Position numbers and translations under genes: made by a program. DNA of 14,751 nt from Clostridium sp. CAG:465 (GTDB taxonomy: Bacteria > Bacillota > Clostridia > TANB77 > CAG-465): assembly GCA_000433755.1 (NCBI GenBank), contig FR891292.1, positions 1-14,751 of the forward strand, read 5' to 3'. This document shows positions 6,480 through 13,548 of the stretch, piece after piece. Position 1 is the stretch's first letter, and the number at the start of each line of letters is the position of its first letter. Below the pieces are notes generated by a model. The model did not search any database. It had not been told where the DNA came from and saw only the letters and a program-made list of their open reading frames with translations.

Positions 6480-7256
6480 ATGCAGTTTAATACTATATTT
6501 ATGTATCTTTTTATATATAGCGTTATAGGGTGGATATGTGAAGTAATCTTTTGTAGAATAGTACATGGAAAGTGGACAAACAGAGGATTTCTCTCTGGTC
6601 CATATTGCCCTATTTATGGATTTGGTGCTTTATTTATATTGCTATTACTAAAACCATTTACATCAAGCCCAATTTTAATATTTGTTTTATCAGTTTTAAT
6701 AACTACCACTCTTGAATATATAACAAGCTTTGCAATGGAAAAAATATTTAATGCAAAATGGTGGGATTACTCTAATGAACCTTTAAATATAAATGGTAGA
6801 GTTTGTATAGGTACAGCTATACCATTTGGAATTCTTGGACTTATTTTAGTTTATTTTGTACATCCATATGTAACTATAGCAATACACTTAATTCCAGATT
6901 TTTTAGCAAACTATATCATAGGTGGTCTAGTTTCATTAGTTCTTTTAGATATTGTAACTACCCTAAGTACTTTATTCAATCTTAAAGATAAACTTGAAGA
7001 AGCAAAACTACTTGCAGAGAAAATATCAGAAGATGGTAAAGATAAAGCTAAAAACAGTGAAGTTATAAAACAACTAGAGGAAGTTAAGAATTCAATTATA
7101 AATAAAACAAATTTCCTACATGATAGAATAATTGATGCATTTCCAAAACTTGAATTTAAAAAATACAAAATACAATTTAGCGAACTAAAAGAAGGAATTA
7201 CTAAAAAGAAACAAAATAAGAAAGATAAAAATAAAAAAGATAAAAAAAGCAAATAA
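6480..7256 (+). CDS. CmpB-family (PF06541) integral membrane protein
   Basis: The 258-residue protein shows the family signature early: GWICEVIFCRIVHGKWTNRG, then FLSGPYCPIYGFGAL, then LEYITSFAMEKIF and KWWDYS. About five to six membrane helices fill residues 1-165. A charged coiled-coil-prone region follows (about 165-215), and then a strongly lysine-rich tail. The family is annotated as 'putative ABC-transporter type IV', but no ATP-binding partner is adjacent and its transport role is unproven. The gene has a perfect sigma-A promoter and its own terminator, so it is a single-gene unit. A second family member lies at 9068-9730. The basic tail is probably cytoplasmic and could bind nucleic acid or anionic lipid; that is inference. 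Confidence 0.85.
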   Translation: MQFNTIFMYLFIYSVIGWICEVIFCRIVHGKWTNRGFLSGPYCPIYGFGALFILLLLKPFTSSPILIFVLSVLITTTLEYITSFAMEKIFNAKWWDYSNEPLNINGRVCIGTAIPFGILGLILVYFVHPYVTIAIHLIPDFLANYIIGGLVSLVLLDIVTTLSTLFNLKDKLEEAKLLAEKISEDGKDKAKNSEVIKQLEEVKNSIINKTNFLHDRIIDAFPKLEFKKYKIQFSELKEGITKKKQNKKDKNKKDKKSK

Positions 7257-7264
7257 TATATTTT

Positions 7265-7296
7265 AATAGGTTAAATCTAGTTTTAACCTATTTTTT
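7265..7296 (+). terminator. Rho-independent terminator after the CmpB-family gene
   Basis: AATAGGTTAAA (7265-7275) pairs perfectly with TTTAACCTATT (7282-7292) over a 6-base loop, followed by more Ts. Confidence 0.85.
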
Positions 7297-7317
7297 CATA
7301 TATTTTTTCCTTTATTC

Positions 7318-7345
7318 ACCTATCTATCTGCTAATTCATATATTA
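7318..7345 (+). promoter_or_regulatory. Sigma-K-like (mother-cell) promoter of the collagen-like gene
   Basis: AC (7318-7319), 17 bases, then CATATATTA (7337-7345) fits the sigma-K pattern AC-N17-CATANNNTA. No good sigma-A pair is seen at the same place. Predicted transcription from about 7353 gives a 38-base leader. The motif is short and the region AT-rich, so chance is possible, but it fits a spore-surface product. Confidence 0.45.
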
Positions 7346-7351
7346 TTATAT

Positions 7352-7365
7352 GAGAATTAATTCTC
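7352..7365. repeat. Perfect 14-bp palindrome at the predicted transcript start
   Basis: GAGAATTAATTCTC is self-complementary without a spacer. It lies just after the sigma-K-like -10 and before AAAGGAGG (7375-7382), where a regulator could block initiation. Confidence 0.4.
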
Positions 7366-7390
7366 TAAAATATAAAGGAGGAAATTTTTA

Positions 7391-8542
7391 ATGAATAATT
7401 ACGGAAATTGTTCAAATGAATGTACAAATTCATCAAATTGTTGTCAATACAATCCGCCTTGTGCGTGTTGTAAACCCTGTTGCATATGTCCTAAAGGACC
7501 AACAGGACCTCAAGGACCAATTGGACCTACAGGACCTCAAGGTGTCCAAGGATTTCAAGGAATTCAAGGACCTACTGGTAATACTGGTGTAACTGGTCCA
7601 ACCGGAACTACCGGAGTTACTGGACCTACTGGTAATACTGGTGTAACTGGTCCAACTGGACCTACCGGAGTTACTGGACCTACTGGACCTACCGGACCTA
7701 CTGGAATTACTGGACCTACTGGACCTACTGGACCTACTGGACCTACCGGACCTACTGGACCTACTGGACCTACTGGGCCAACTGGACCTACTGGACCTAC
7801 TGGACCTACTGGGGTTGCCGGCCTCGCTGGAAGAGATGGCCTTGACGGTAAAAGTGTAAATATTCTAGGAAGCTATCCAACTTATGATAATCTTATTGCT
7901 GAAAATCCTGTTGGAAATATAAATGAATCTTATTTGGTTGATGGTGATCTATACGTTTGGTCCGATACAGAAAACAAATGGGTAAACGTAGGAAAAGTAC
8001 AAGGACCAAAAGGCGACAAGGGTGATAAAGGTGACAGTGGTCTAGAATCTATACGAGCTGCTTATCTTGTAACATTTAATAATGGAACTACTTATGATGG
8101 ATTAGCAGTAAATACAAATGAAAGACTTCCAATAGACAGAAAAGAACTTGATTCTTCAAATCTCATAACTCTTGATTCTAATGAAGAAACAATAAAATTT
8201 AATGAAATTGGATACTACAAAATTAGTTTTATAGTTTCATCAAGAGTTTTAGAAACTGATCCTGGATTTAATCCTAAAAACGACTTTATTTCAATTGGAT
8301 TTAGACTAACAAATACAGACAATATATATGTTGGAGGCAGTAAATGGGTATATAATGACGAATATATAACAATTTCTTCTCAAGGTATAATATCCGTTGA
8401 AAATACAGATAATATATATGAACTTGTAAATGTGGGAAATCAGACAATATTTTTAAATACACCTGATTTAAATGATATAGAATCAAATTCTTACTTTACT
8501 AATGCTTTGGTTAACATTGTTATTGAATATTTAGGAAAATAG
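7391..8542 (+). CDS. BclA-like collagen-like surface glycoprotein with cysteine-rich N-terminus
   Basis: The 383-residue protein has four parts. Residues 1-35 hold ten cysteines (7, 11, 17, 18, 24, 26, 27, 30, 31, 33). Residues 36-152 are about 39 collagen G-X-Y triplets, mostly GPT, with no break. A short globular linker (about 153-204) has SYPTYDNLI and GDLYVWSDTENKWVNVG, followed by a second small collagen piece GPKGDKGDKGDSG (205-217). The last 163 residues are a beta-rich domain, likely a C1q/TNF-like trimeric head as in BclA. Collagen triplets imply a homotrimer. In Bacillus and C. difficile BclA proteins the threonines of GPT are O-glycosylated and the fibres form spore-surface hair. 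The cysteines suggest disulfide anchoring to a coat layer. There is no Sec signal or LPXTG motif, which fits mother-cell assembly on the spore. AAAGGAGG precedes the ATG. Confidence 0.88.
   Translation: MNNYGNCSNECTNSSNCCQYNPPCACCKPCCICPKGPTGPQGPIGPTGPQGVQGFQGIQGPTGNTGVTGPTGTTGVTGPTGNTGVTGPTGPTGVTGPTGPTGPTGITGPTGPTGPTGPTGPTGPTGPTGPTGPTGPTGPTGVAGLAGRDGLDGKSVNILGSYPTYDNLIAENPVGNINESYLVDGDLYVWSDTENKWVNVGKVQGPKGDKGDKGDSGLESIRAAYLVTFNNGTTYDGLAVNTNERLPIDRKELDSSNLITLDSNEETIKFNEIGYYKISFIVSSRVLETDPGFNPKNDFISIGFRLTNTDNIYVGGSKWVYNDEYITISSQGIISVENTDNIYELVNVGNQTIFLNTPDLNDIESNSYFTNALVNIVIEYLGK
7496..7846 (+). repeat. Collagen-coding tandem repeat (9-bp unit, GGACCTACT)
   Basis: Near-identical 9-base units encode Gly-Pro-Thr. 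The densest stretch is eleven consecutive GPT codon triplets (from about 7707 to 7811) differing only by ACC/ACT, GGG and CCA substitutions. An 18-base higher-order GPT-GNT-GVT pattern occurs in the earlier half. Such tracts change length by slippage or recombination. Confidence 0.9.
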
Positions 8543-8556
8543 TTATAAAAGGAAAC

Positions 8557-8586
8557 TAAGGTGGCATAGAGTTCTATACCACCTTA
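8557..8586. terminator. Bidirectional terminator between convergent genes
   Basis: TAAGGTGG (8557-8564) pairs with CCACCTTA (8579-8586), and ATAGA/TCTAT extends the stem inward past one C-A mismatch. A TTTTTT run follows on the plus strand after nine bases, and TTTCCTTTT on the minus strand. It serves the collagen-like gene and the small minus-strand gene. Confidence 0.65.
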
Positions 8587-8589
8587 ACT

Positions 8590-8889
8590 TTAACCTTTTT
8601 TATGCCTATGATTTGCAATCATTTTTCTTTTTCGAAGCGTTGTTGTATAAGAATGTTCAAATTCATCAAGATATTTCATTGCTTCTTCAAAATTGCTCTT
8701 TTCAGTATATATTTCAATTTCATCTTCATCTGGATCAAAATACCAACAAACCAGTTTATTAGTATTTTTTGTCAAAAATTTACACATATCCTTTGCCTTT
8801 TGAAGACATAACGGTCTTATTCTCCGTAATAATCTCAAATCATTTTGAACGTTTAAAATCTCATACTCATTATTTTTATATTCATCCAT
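8590..8889 (-). CDS. Hypothetical 99-residue charged protein
   Basis: I do not recognise a family. The protein is soluble and highly charged, with no signal peptide or membrane helix. The middle reads KLVCWYFDPDEDEIEIY, a tryptophan and acid-rich strand, followed by a helix-like segment NFEEAMKYLDEFEHSY. The N-terminal third contains RLLRRIRPLCLQKAKDMCKF with two cysteines. The C-terminus is basic (RKRKMIANHRHKKG). The gene is real rather than a shadow: it has GGAGG eight bases before the ATG, a TTGACT/TATAAT promoter and a shared terminator. It is expressed as a single-gene unit, convergent with the collagen-like gene and divergent from the second CmpB-family gene. Confidence 0.75.
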   Translation of the reverse strand: MDEYKNNEYEILNVQNDLRLLRRIRPLCLQKAKDMCKFLTKNTNKLVCWYFDPDEDEIEIYTEKSNFEEAMKYLDEFEHSYTTTLRKRKMIANHRHKKG

Positions 8890-8944
8890 ATTAAAGCCTC
8901 CTGTATTTAATTATAAATATTTAAATATAAATTTTATGTTTTTT

Positions 8945-8973
8945 ATTATAACATCATTTGTTTTCAAAGTCAA
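8945..8973 (-). promoter_or_regulatory. Sigma-A promoter of the 99-residue protein gene
   Basis: Minus strand: TTGACT (8973-8968), a 17-base spacer and TATAAT (8950-8945). Confidence 0.75.
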
Positions 8974-9013
8974 CGTATTACTTTACATTATTTTACATAA
9001 ACTATAAATATTG

Positions 9014-9042
9014 TTGAATAACATTAAACTATATGATAAAAT
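9014..9042 (+). promoter_or_regulatory. Sigma-A-like promoter of the second CmpB-family gene
   Basis: TTGAAT (9014-9019), a 17-base spacer and TAAAAT (9037-9042). Its start point falls near 9049, after the upstream TTG at 9011, which supports translation from ATG 9068. Confidence 0.6.
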
Positions 9043-9067
9043 ATATTTTATACTTGGAGGAAAACTT

Positions 9068-9730
9068 ATGAAAAATAGTAAAAACAACAATTTTGCTAAT
9101 GGATATGGCTTTTATAAACTATTCTGGATTTTTTTAATTGGTTGCATTGCTGGTGTAATAGTTGAAACCTTATGGTGCCTCTTTACTACCCACCACATTG
9201 AAAGCAGAACAGCACTTGTCATCGGCCCTTTCAATCCTATATACGGCTTTGGTGCTGTACTTATGACTTTAATATATATTATACTAAAAAATAAAAATAA
9301 TTTTGTTATATTTATCACTTGCTCTATCCTTGGTGGATTATTTGAATCTCTATGTAGTTATATACAAGAATTACTATTTGGAACTGTTTCATGGTACTAT
9401 GAATCAGACTCTTTAGGAATTCTAGGTCAAAGAACAAGTATCGTATACTGTCTATTCTGGGGAATTTTGGGAATAGTTTGGATAAGATATATATATCCTA
9501 AACTTGAAAAATGTATAGAAAAAATACCTAAATATACTGGAATAACTTTAACCTGGTTATTAACAGTTTTTTTAATATTTGACATGGCACTTTCCTCTGC
9601 TGCAGTTTATAGACAAAGAGAAAGAAGAAAAAATATACCTGCAAATAATGAAATAAGAGTGTATTTAGATAATAGATATAACGATGATATACTTAAAAAA
9701 ATTTATCCTAATATGACAATAAAAGATTGA
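9068..9730 (+). CDS. Second CmpB-family (PF06541) membrane protein
   Basis: ATG 9068 is chosen over the in-frame TTG at 9011 because GGAGG (9056-9060) is correctly placed and the promoter lies between the two. The protein is 220 residues. It shares family landmarks with the 6480-7256 product: VIVETLWCLF, then IGPFNPIYGFGAV, then GGLFESLCSYIQELLFGTVSWYY and FWGILGIVWIRYIYP. About six membrane helices are followed by a short charged C-terminus; there is no lysine-rich tail. In place of NRGFLSGP it has SRTALVIGP, so it is the more divergent copy. No ATP-binding subunit is adjacent. Its stop codon lies inside the terminator stem. Confidence 0.85.
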   Translation: MKNSKNNNFANGYGFYKLFWIFLIGCIAGVIVETLWCLFTTHHIESRTALVIGPFNPIYGFGAVLMTLIYIILKNKNNFVIFITCSILGGLFESLCSYIQELLFGTVSWYYESDSLGILGQRTSIVYCLFWGILGIVWIRYIYPKLEKCIEKIPKYTGITLTWLLTVFLIFDMALSSAAVYRQRERRKNIPANNEIRVYLDNRYNDDILKKIYPNMTIKD

Positions 9731-9758
9731 TTATACTTTTTAGTATAGTCAATCTTTT
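9721..9758. terminator. Long bidirectional terminator hairpin
   Basis: Bases 9721-9737 pair with 9742-9758 over a TTTT loop. The 17-bp stem has one T-G pair and A-run/T-run flanks, so it works for the CmpB-family gene and for the convergent metal-ATPase gene. Confidence 0.8.
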
Positions 9759-9794
9759 ATGTTTTTATTTATGCTTATATTATATTATTTTATA

Positions 9795-11651
9795 TTATTT
9801 TATTTTAAATATCCTTATTGAATTAAATATAGCAAGTAATGATACTCCTACATCTGCAAATATAGCTTCCCACATAGTTGATATTCCCATAGCACTAAGT
9901 AATAACACTATTACTTTTATACTAAGTGCAAATACAATATTTTGAATAACAACACTTTTAGTCCTTTTAGAAATTTTTATACACTCTACTAATTTATGGG
10001 GTTCATCTGTCATTAAAACAATATCAGATGTATCTATAGCAATATCAGAACCATTTCCCATTGATATTCCAACATCTGCACTTGCAAGAACCGGTGAATC
10101 ATTTATGCCATCCCCAACAAAAGCAACCTTCTTTTTTGTGCCCTGTTTTAATTTTTCAACAATTTCAACTTTATCTTGAGGTAATAATTCTCCATATACA
10201 TTGTTAAATTTTATCTCCTCAGCAACTTTTTTAGCAACATTTTCCTTATCTCCTGTTAGTAATACAGTATTTTTTATACCACATATTCTTTTTAAATTAT
10301 TTGATAATTCTAAAACATTATCTTTTAACTCATCTGATAATACTACGTTTCCAGAATATTTTTTATCTATAGCAATATATATTACTGTTCCTACGGTATC
10401 TTCTACATCAACTTTAATGTTTTGACTATCCATCAAACTTTTATTTCCTGCTAAAACTTCTTTACCATCTATAACTGCTTTTATTCCATGTCCGGCAATT
10501 TCCGAATGCTCATTTATTCTTTCTTTATCAATTTCTTTTCCATATGAAGCAAGTATTGATTTTGCAATATAATGATTAGAATATGATTCACATAAAGCTA
10601 AATATTCAAGTATCTCATCATCACTCATATCACTTTTGTTATTTATTTTTGTTATCTTAAATACACCTTTAGTAAGAGTACCTGTTTTATCAAAAGCAAC
10701 TGTATCAACACTTGAAAGTGCATCTAAATAATTACTTCCTTTAATTAAAATACCTTTTTTACTACAATTTCCCATTCCAACAAAGAAACCAAGTGGAACT
10801 GATATAACAAGTGCACAAGGACATGATACAACTAAAAATATTAATGCTCTATTTAACGAATCATCAAAACCTATACCAAATATTGAAGGAAATGACATAG
10901 CTATAAGTATAGCTATAACAATTACTGTAGGAGTATATATTTTTGAAAATTTAGTAATAAAATTCTCTGTTTTAGATTTAGACTCTCTTGCATTTTCAAT
11001 TAAATCTAATATCTTTGAGGCTGTAGAATCTTCAAATGCTTTTGTAACTTTTATTTCTATAACTTCTCCTAAGTTAATCATTCCAGATAATACTTCATCA
11101 TTTTCTGCTACATCTTTTGGAATACTTTCTCCTGTTAAACTTGATGTATCTAGTCTAGTATTCCCTTTTGAAATTACACCATCTGTAGGAATTTTTTCTC
11201 CATTTTTTGCAACTACAATATCACCAATTTTTAGAGTTTCTGGATCAACTTTTTCAACTTTCCCATTCTTTATTACATTAGCATATTTAGCCCTTATATC
11301 AATTGCATTTTTTATTTTTTCTTTTGATGTGTCTACAGCTTTATCTTGTAAGTATTCACCTATTTTATATAACAAAAGCACAGCTACACCTTCAATATAT
11401 TCTCCTATACATAATGCACCTATAGTTGCAATTGTCATAAGTAAATTTTCATCAAACATGTCTTTTCTAAATAAATGCTTAATTGCTTTTTTAAATATAT
11501 CAAATCCAATTAATGCATAACTTACTATATACATTCCAATCTTTAAATTAAATTTTATACCTGGAATAAAATATGCCATTAAAAAAACTATAATTCCTAT
11601 CACATCTAAAAAAACTAAATTAATTTCCTTATTTATTTTTTCTTTATCCAT
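9795..11651 (-). CDS. cadA: Zn2+/Cd2+/Pb2+-type P1B ATPase (CadA/ZntA-like efflux pump)
   Basis: The 618-residue protein has all core P-type motifs: actuator TGES (173-176), ion-site CPC (277-279), phosphorylation DKTGTLT (D321), TGDKEN (466-471) and GDGINDSP (513-520). In the last helix WEAIFAD has D600, the aspartate that marks the zinc/cadmium/lead subgroup. The role is ATP-driven export of these ions. There is no N-terminal metal-binding domain (no HMA fold or C-x-x-C), so it is a short form. The P1B 'HP' motif in the nucleotide-binding domain reads SNHYIA, with tyrosine (361) in place of proline after H360. The ATG lies three bases after the stop of the ArsR gene, with AAAGGGG inside that gene's end, so the two are translationally linked and controlled together. 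The symbol is by family resemblance. Confidence 0.93.
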   Translation of the reverse strand: MDKEKINKEINLVFLDVIGIIVFLMAYFIPGIKFNLKIGMYIVSYALIGFDIFKKAIKHLFRKDMFDENLLMTIATIGALCIGEYIEGVAVLLLYKIGEYLQDKAVDTSKEKIKNAIDIRAKYANVIKNGKVEKVDPETLKIGDIVVAKNGEKIPTDGVISKGNTRLDTSSLTGESIPKDVAENDEVLSGMINLGEVIEIKVTKAFEDSTASKILDLIENARESKSKTENFITKFSKIYTPTVIVIAILIAMSFPSIFGIGFDDSLNRALIFLVVSCPCALVISVPLGFFVGMGNCSKKGILIKGSNYLDALSSVDTVAFDKTGTLTKGVFKITKINNKSDMSDDEILEYLALCESYSNHYIAKSILASYGKEIDKERINEHSEIAGHGIKAVIDGKEVLAGNKSLMDSQNIKVDVEDTVGTVIYIAIDKKYSGNVVLSDELKDNVLELSNNLKRICGIKNTVLLTGDKENVAKKVAEEIKFNNVYGELLPQDKVEIVEKLKQGTKKKVAFVGDGINDSPVLASADVGISMGNGSDIAIDTSDIVLMTDEPHKLVECIKISKRTKSVVIQNIVFALSIKVIVLLLSAMGISTMWEAIFADVGVSLLAIFNSIRIFKIK

Positions 11652-11654
11652 AAT

Positions 11655-11945
11655 CTAACCCCTTTCTTCTACATGATCCACACCCACATCAAGTATTCTT
11701 TTTACATGATCATCATCAAGAGAATAATACACTTCTTTTCCCTCTTTTCTTGATTTTATAAGTCTGGCACCTTTTAATATACTAAGCTGGTGTGAGATAG
11801 CAGATTGAGTCATTTCTAAATTTTTAGCTATATCTTGAACACATATTTCTCTATCTAACATAGTATACATGATTTTTATTCTAGTAGCATCGCCAAATAT
11901 CTTAAACGTTCTTGCTAAATTTTCTATTGTATCTTTATTTTCCAT
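11655..11945 (-). CDS. ArsR/SmtB-family metal-sensing repressor, zinc-type
   Basis: The 96-residue winged-helix protein is of standard length. The recognition helix is around TQSAISHQLSILKGARLI (46-63). The C-terminal helix has D78-x-H80, then H91 and E94, with exactly the spacing of the alpha-5 site of SmtB (D104, H106, H117, E120), a zinc sensor. The alpha-3 cadmium/lead site of CadC needs two cysteines in E-x-C-x-C; here the segment reads EICVQDIA with one cysteine, and there is no cysteine near the N-terminus. It therefore probably senses zinc (or cobalt) rather than cadmium or lead, releasing the operator to turn on the pump. It is the first gene of a two-gene operon with the P1B ATPase and controls its own promoter. 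Confidence 0.92.
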   Translation of the reverse strand: MENKDTIENLARTFKIFGDATRIKIMYTMLDREICVQDIAKNLEMTQSAISHQLSILKGARLIKSRKEGKEVYYSLDDDHVKRILDVGVDHVEERG

Positions 11946-11957
11946 TTTTTCACCTCT

Positions 11958-11995
11958 ATAATATGTGAATATTTACTCATATATTCACATATTAT
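11958..11995. promoter_or_regulatory. ArsR/SmtB operator
   Basis: Perfect 15-bp inverted arms (11958-11972 and 11981-11995) flank eight bases. On the minus strand the centre reads TGAGTAAATATTCA, close to the SmtB/CzrA consensus TGAAYA-NN-TRTTCA. It covers the -10 hexamer and the probable transcription start. Confidence 0.85.
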
Positions 11996-12017
11996 CACTA
12001 ATATGTTTATTTGTCAA
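11989..12017 (-). promoter_or_regulatory. Promoter of the metal-efflux operon
   Basis: Minus strand: TTGACA (12017-12012), a 17-base spacer and TAATAT (11994-11989), with the -10 inside the operator. Confidence 0.85.
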
Positions 12018-12120
12018 TAATTGTTCCATATATTTTTTATTTTAAATACTTAATATTACTTTTTTTAGATTGAAATAATATTTTTAATAATTTTAATATG
12101 TATTTTTTTAATATTGTTAG

Positions 12121-12154
12121 AAAAAAATAAGAGGTAATTTTAACATTACCCCTT
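12121..12154 (-). terminator. Terminator after the GT2 gene
   Basis: On the minus strand AAGGGGTAAT (12154-12145) pairs with ATTACCTCTT (12138-12129) over six bases with one G-U pair, followed by ATTTTTTT. The remaining 12018-12120 is AT-rich with no feature I can support. Confidence 0.8.
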
Positions 12155-12168
12155 CTAAATATATATAA

Positions 12169-13431
12169 CTATTTCTCTTTATTTAAAATACTATCAATAT
12201 CTACAACTCTGTCATGTTTTATTGGTTCCCATTTACAATCTTTTTTTACCATACAAATTATATTAATTGGAATCCATGATACCATAAATATTGCAAGTGT
12301 AAATATTCCTTTAAATGTTTTTGCGAAACCTTTTTTCTCAAGCATTACAACAAGTGCAGCTGTACCTACTGTACATATATATGCAAGAGCCATTGACATC
12401 ATTTTATTATTATATGCAAATTTTATAACATCTGAAACATTTAATCCAAGTAAATTATACATAAATAACATAAAGATTACAACGAAAGTTACAACTTGGA
12501 TAATTGGTGCTAAGAAAAATAATCCCATATCAAAAGCTTGTGGTATTCCCTCTTTAAGCCAAGTTTTTATTAACTTTCCAGAATACTTATTCATACATTG
12601 TATTGTACCTACAGACCAACGTTTACGTTGTTTCCATGATGCACTAAATGATAAAGGTTGTTCATCATATGTAATAGCTTCTTTAACGTATGCTATTCTC
12701 TCATTATTTAAAGCGCATTGTGCAGCAAATTCGATATCTTCTGTCATTGTAACTGTGGAGAAGCCTCTTTCTTTTATAACATCCCTAGAAATTACAAAAC
12801 CTGTTCCATTTATTGATGAAGACCATCCCATTTTCATTCTTGCTTCATTGAAGAAAAAGTTTTGTACAAGATAGAATAATGAATAGCAACTTGATACCCA
12901 ACTATCTGATGGATTTTTTGTATCTCTGTTACATTGTGCGACTCTAAATCCTGAACATAATGCATCATTCATTCTTCTTAAGAATTTTGGATGAACGATA
13001 TTATCTGCATCAAATATGCAATAAGCTTCATATTCAGGGTGATTATTTAGCATAAAATTAAATGTAAATTTAAGGACATCACCTTTTGCTTTTACAGGGA
13101 TTGTACAATTTATTATCTTTGCACCTTTTTCTCTTGCAACTTCTTCAGTATTATCTGTACAATTATTTGGTATAACAAATACATCATAAAGATCCTTTGG
13201 ATAATCTTGCTTATTTAAACTTTCAAGTAAGTGACCTATGACACTACTTTCATTTCTTGCAGCAATAAGCACTGCCATTTTTTTAGTAGGTTTATATTTT
13301 CTAATTTTATTTTTAACTTTACTTTTTTTAAATACAAAAAGCCCAGTAACAAAATAATATAGAAAATATGCCATTATAATTATATCAATTGAGTAGTATA
13401 AAATTTTTAAAATAATTTTTAATACTTCCAT
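12169..13431 (-). CDS. Processive family 2 glycosyltransferase (BcsA/hyaluronan-synthase-like)
   Basis: Start: ATG 13431 is preferred over the GTG at 13440, which overlaps the ribosome binding site AAGGTGG; this gives 420 residues. One or two N-terminal helices are followed by a GT-A domain. Its nucleotide-sugar pocket is VLIAARNES, the metal-binding motif is DADN (141-144), the catalytic aspartate lies in TEDIEF (230-235), and QRKRW (268-272) is the Q-x-x-R-W motif of processive enzymes. Three or four helices follow, forming a channel. The product is probably a beta-linked polysaccharide (poly-GlcNAc, glucan or similar) made and passed through the membrane. No BcsB, PilZ domain or pgaB-type deacetylase is adjacent. 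It has its own perfect promoter and terminator, so it is a single-gene unit although it follows the pilin-like gene. Confidence 0.9.
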   Translation of the reverse strand: MEVLKIILKILYYSIDIIIMAYFLYYFVTGLFVFKKSKVKNKIRKYKPTKKMAVLIAARNESSVIGHLLESLNKQDYPKDLYDVFVIPNNCTDNTEEVAREKGAKIINCTIPVKAKGDVLKFTFNFMLNNHPEYEAYCIFDADNIVHPKFLRRMNDALCSGFRVAQCNRDTKNPSDSWVSSCYSLFYLVQNFFFNEARMKMGWSSSINGTGFVISRDVIKERGFSTVTMTEDIEFAAQCALNNERIAYVKEAITYDEQPLSFSASWKQRKRWSVGTIQCMNKYSGKLIKTWLKEGIPQAFDMGLFFLAPIIQVVTFVVIFMLFMYNLLGLNVSDVIKFAYNNKMMSMALAYICTVGTAALVVMLEKKGFAKTFKGIFTLAIFMVSWIPINIICMVKKDCKWEPIKHDRVVDIDSILNKEK

Positions 13432-13466
13432 AATCTCCACCTTTTTTAAATAAAACTCTATTTAAT

Positions 13467-13495
13467 ATTATACCACTATTTTTACCCTATGTCAA
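13467..13495 (-). promoter_or_regulatory. Consensus sigma-A promoter of the GT2 gene
   Basis: Minus strand: TTGACA (13495-13490), a 17-base spacer and TATAAT (13472-13467), both perfect. Confidence 0.88.
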
Positions 13496-13548
13496 ACATT
13501 GTAAGCTTTAAAAGAATTTTGTAACAAAAATGAAATATTTGTAGAATA

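Noticed and set aside
6321..6566. Minus-strand open frame of 81 codons
   Set aside because: It covers the divergent promoter region and the start of the CmpB-family gene, and the sequence is not protein-like.
6911..7252. Minus-strand open frame of 113 codons
   Set aside because: It is antisense to the coiled-coil and lysine-rich part of the CmpB-family gene; its Ser/Phe-rich composition is the complement of that region.
7496..7846. CRISPR array
   Set aside because: The regular repeat is continuous 9-base collagen coding with no spacers, in frame within a large protein.
8980..9000. Direct repeat TTTACAT twice between divergent promoters
   Set aside because: Too short and in AT-rich sequence; could be chance.
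9011..9067. TTG start for the second CmpB-family gene
   Set aside because: It lacks a ribosome binding site and lies upstream of the predicted transcription start; ATG 9068 has GGAGG.
9727..9945. Plus-strand open frame of 72 codons
   Set aside because: It starts in the terminator hairpin and is antisense to the end of the metal ATPase gene; no ribosome binding site.
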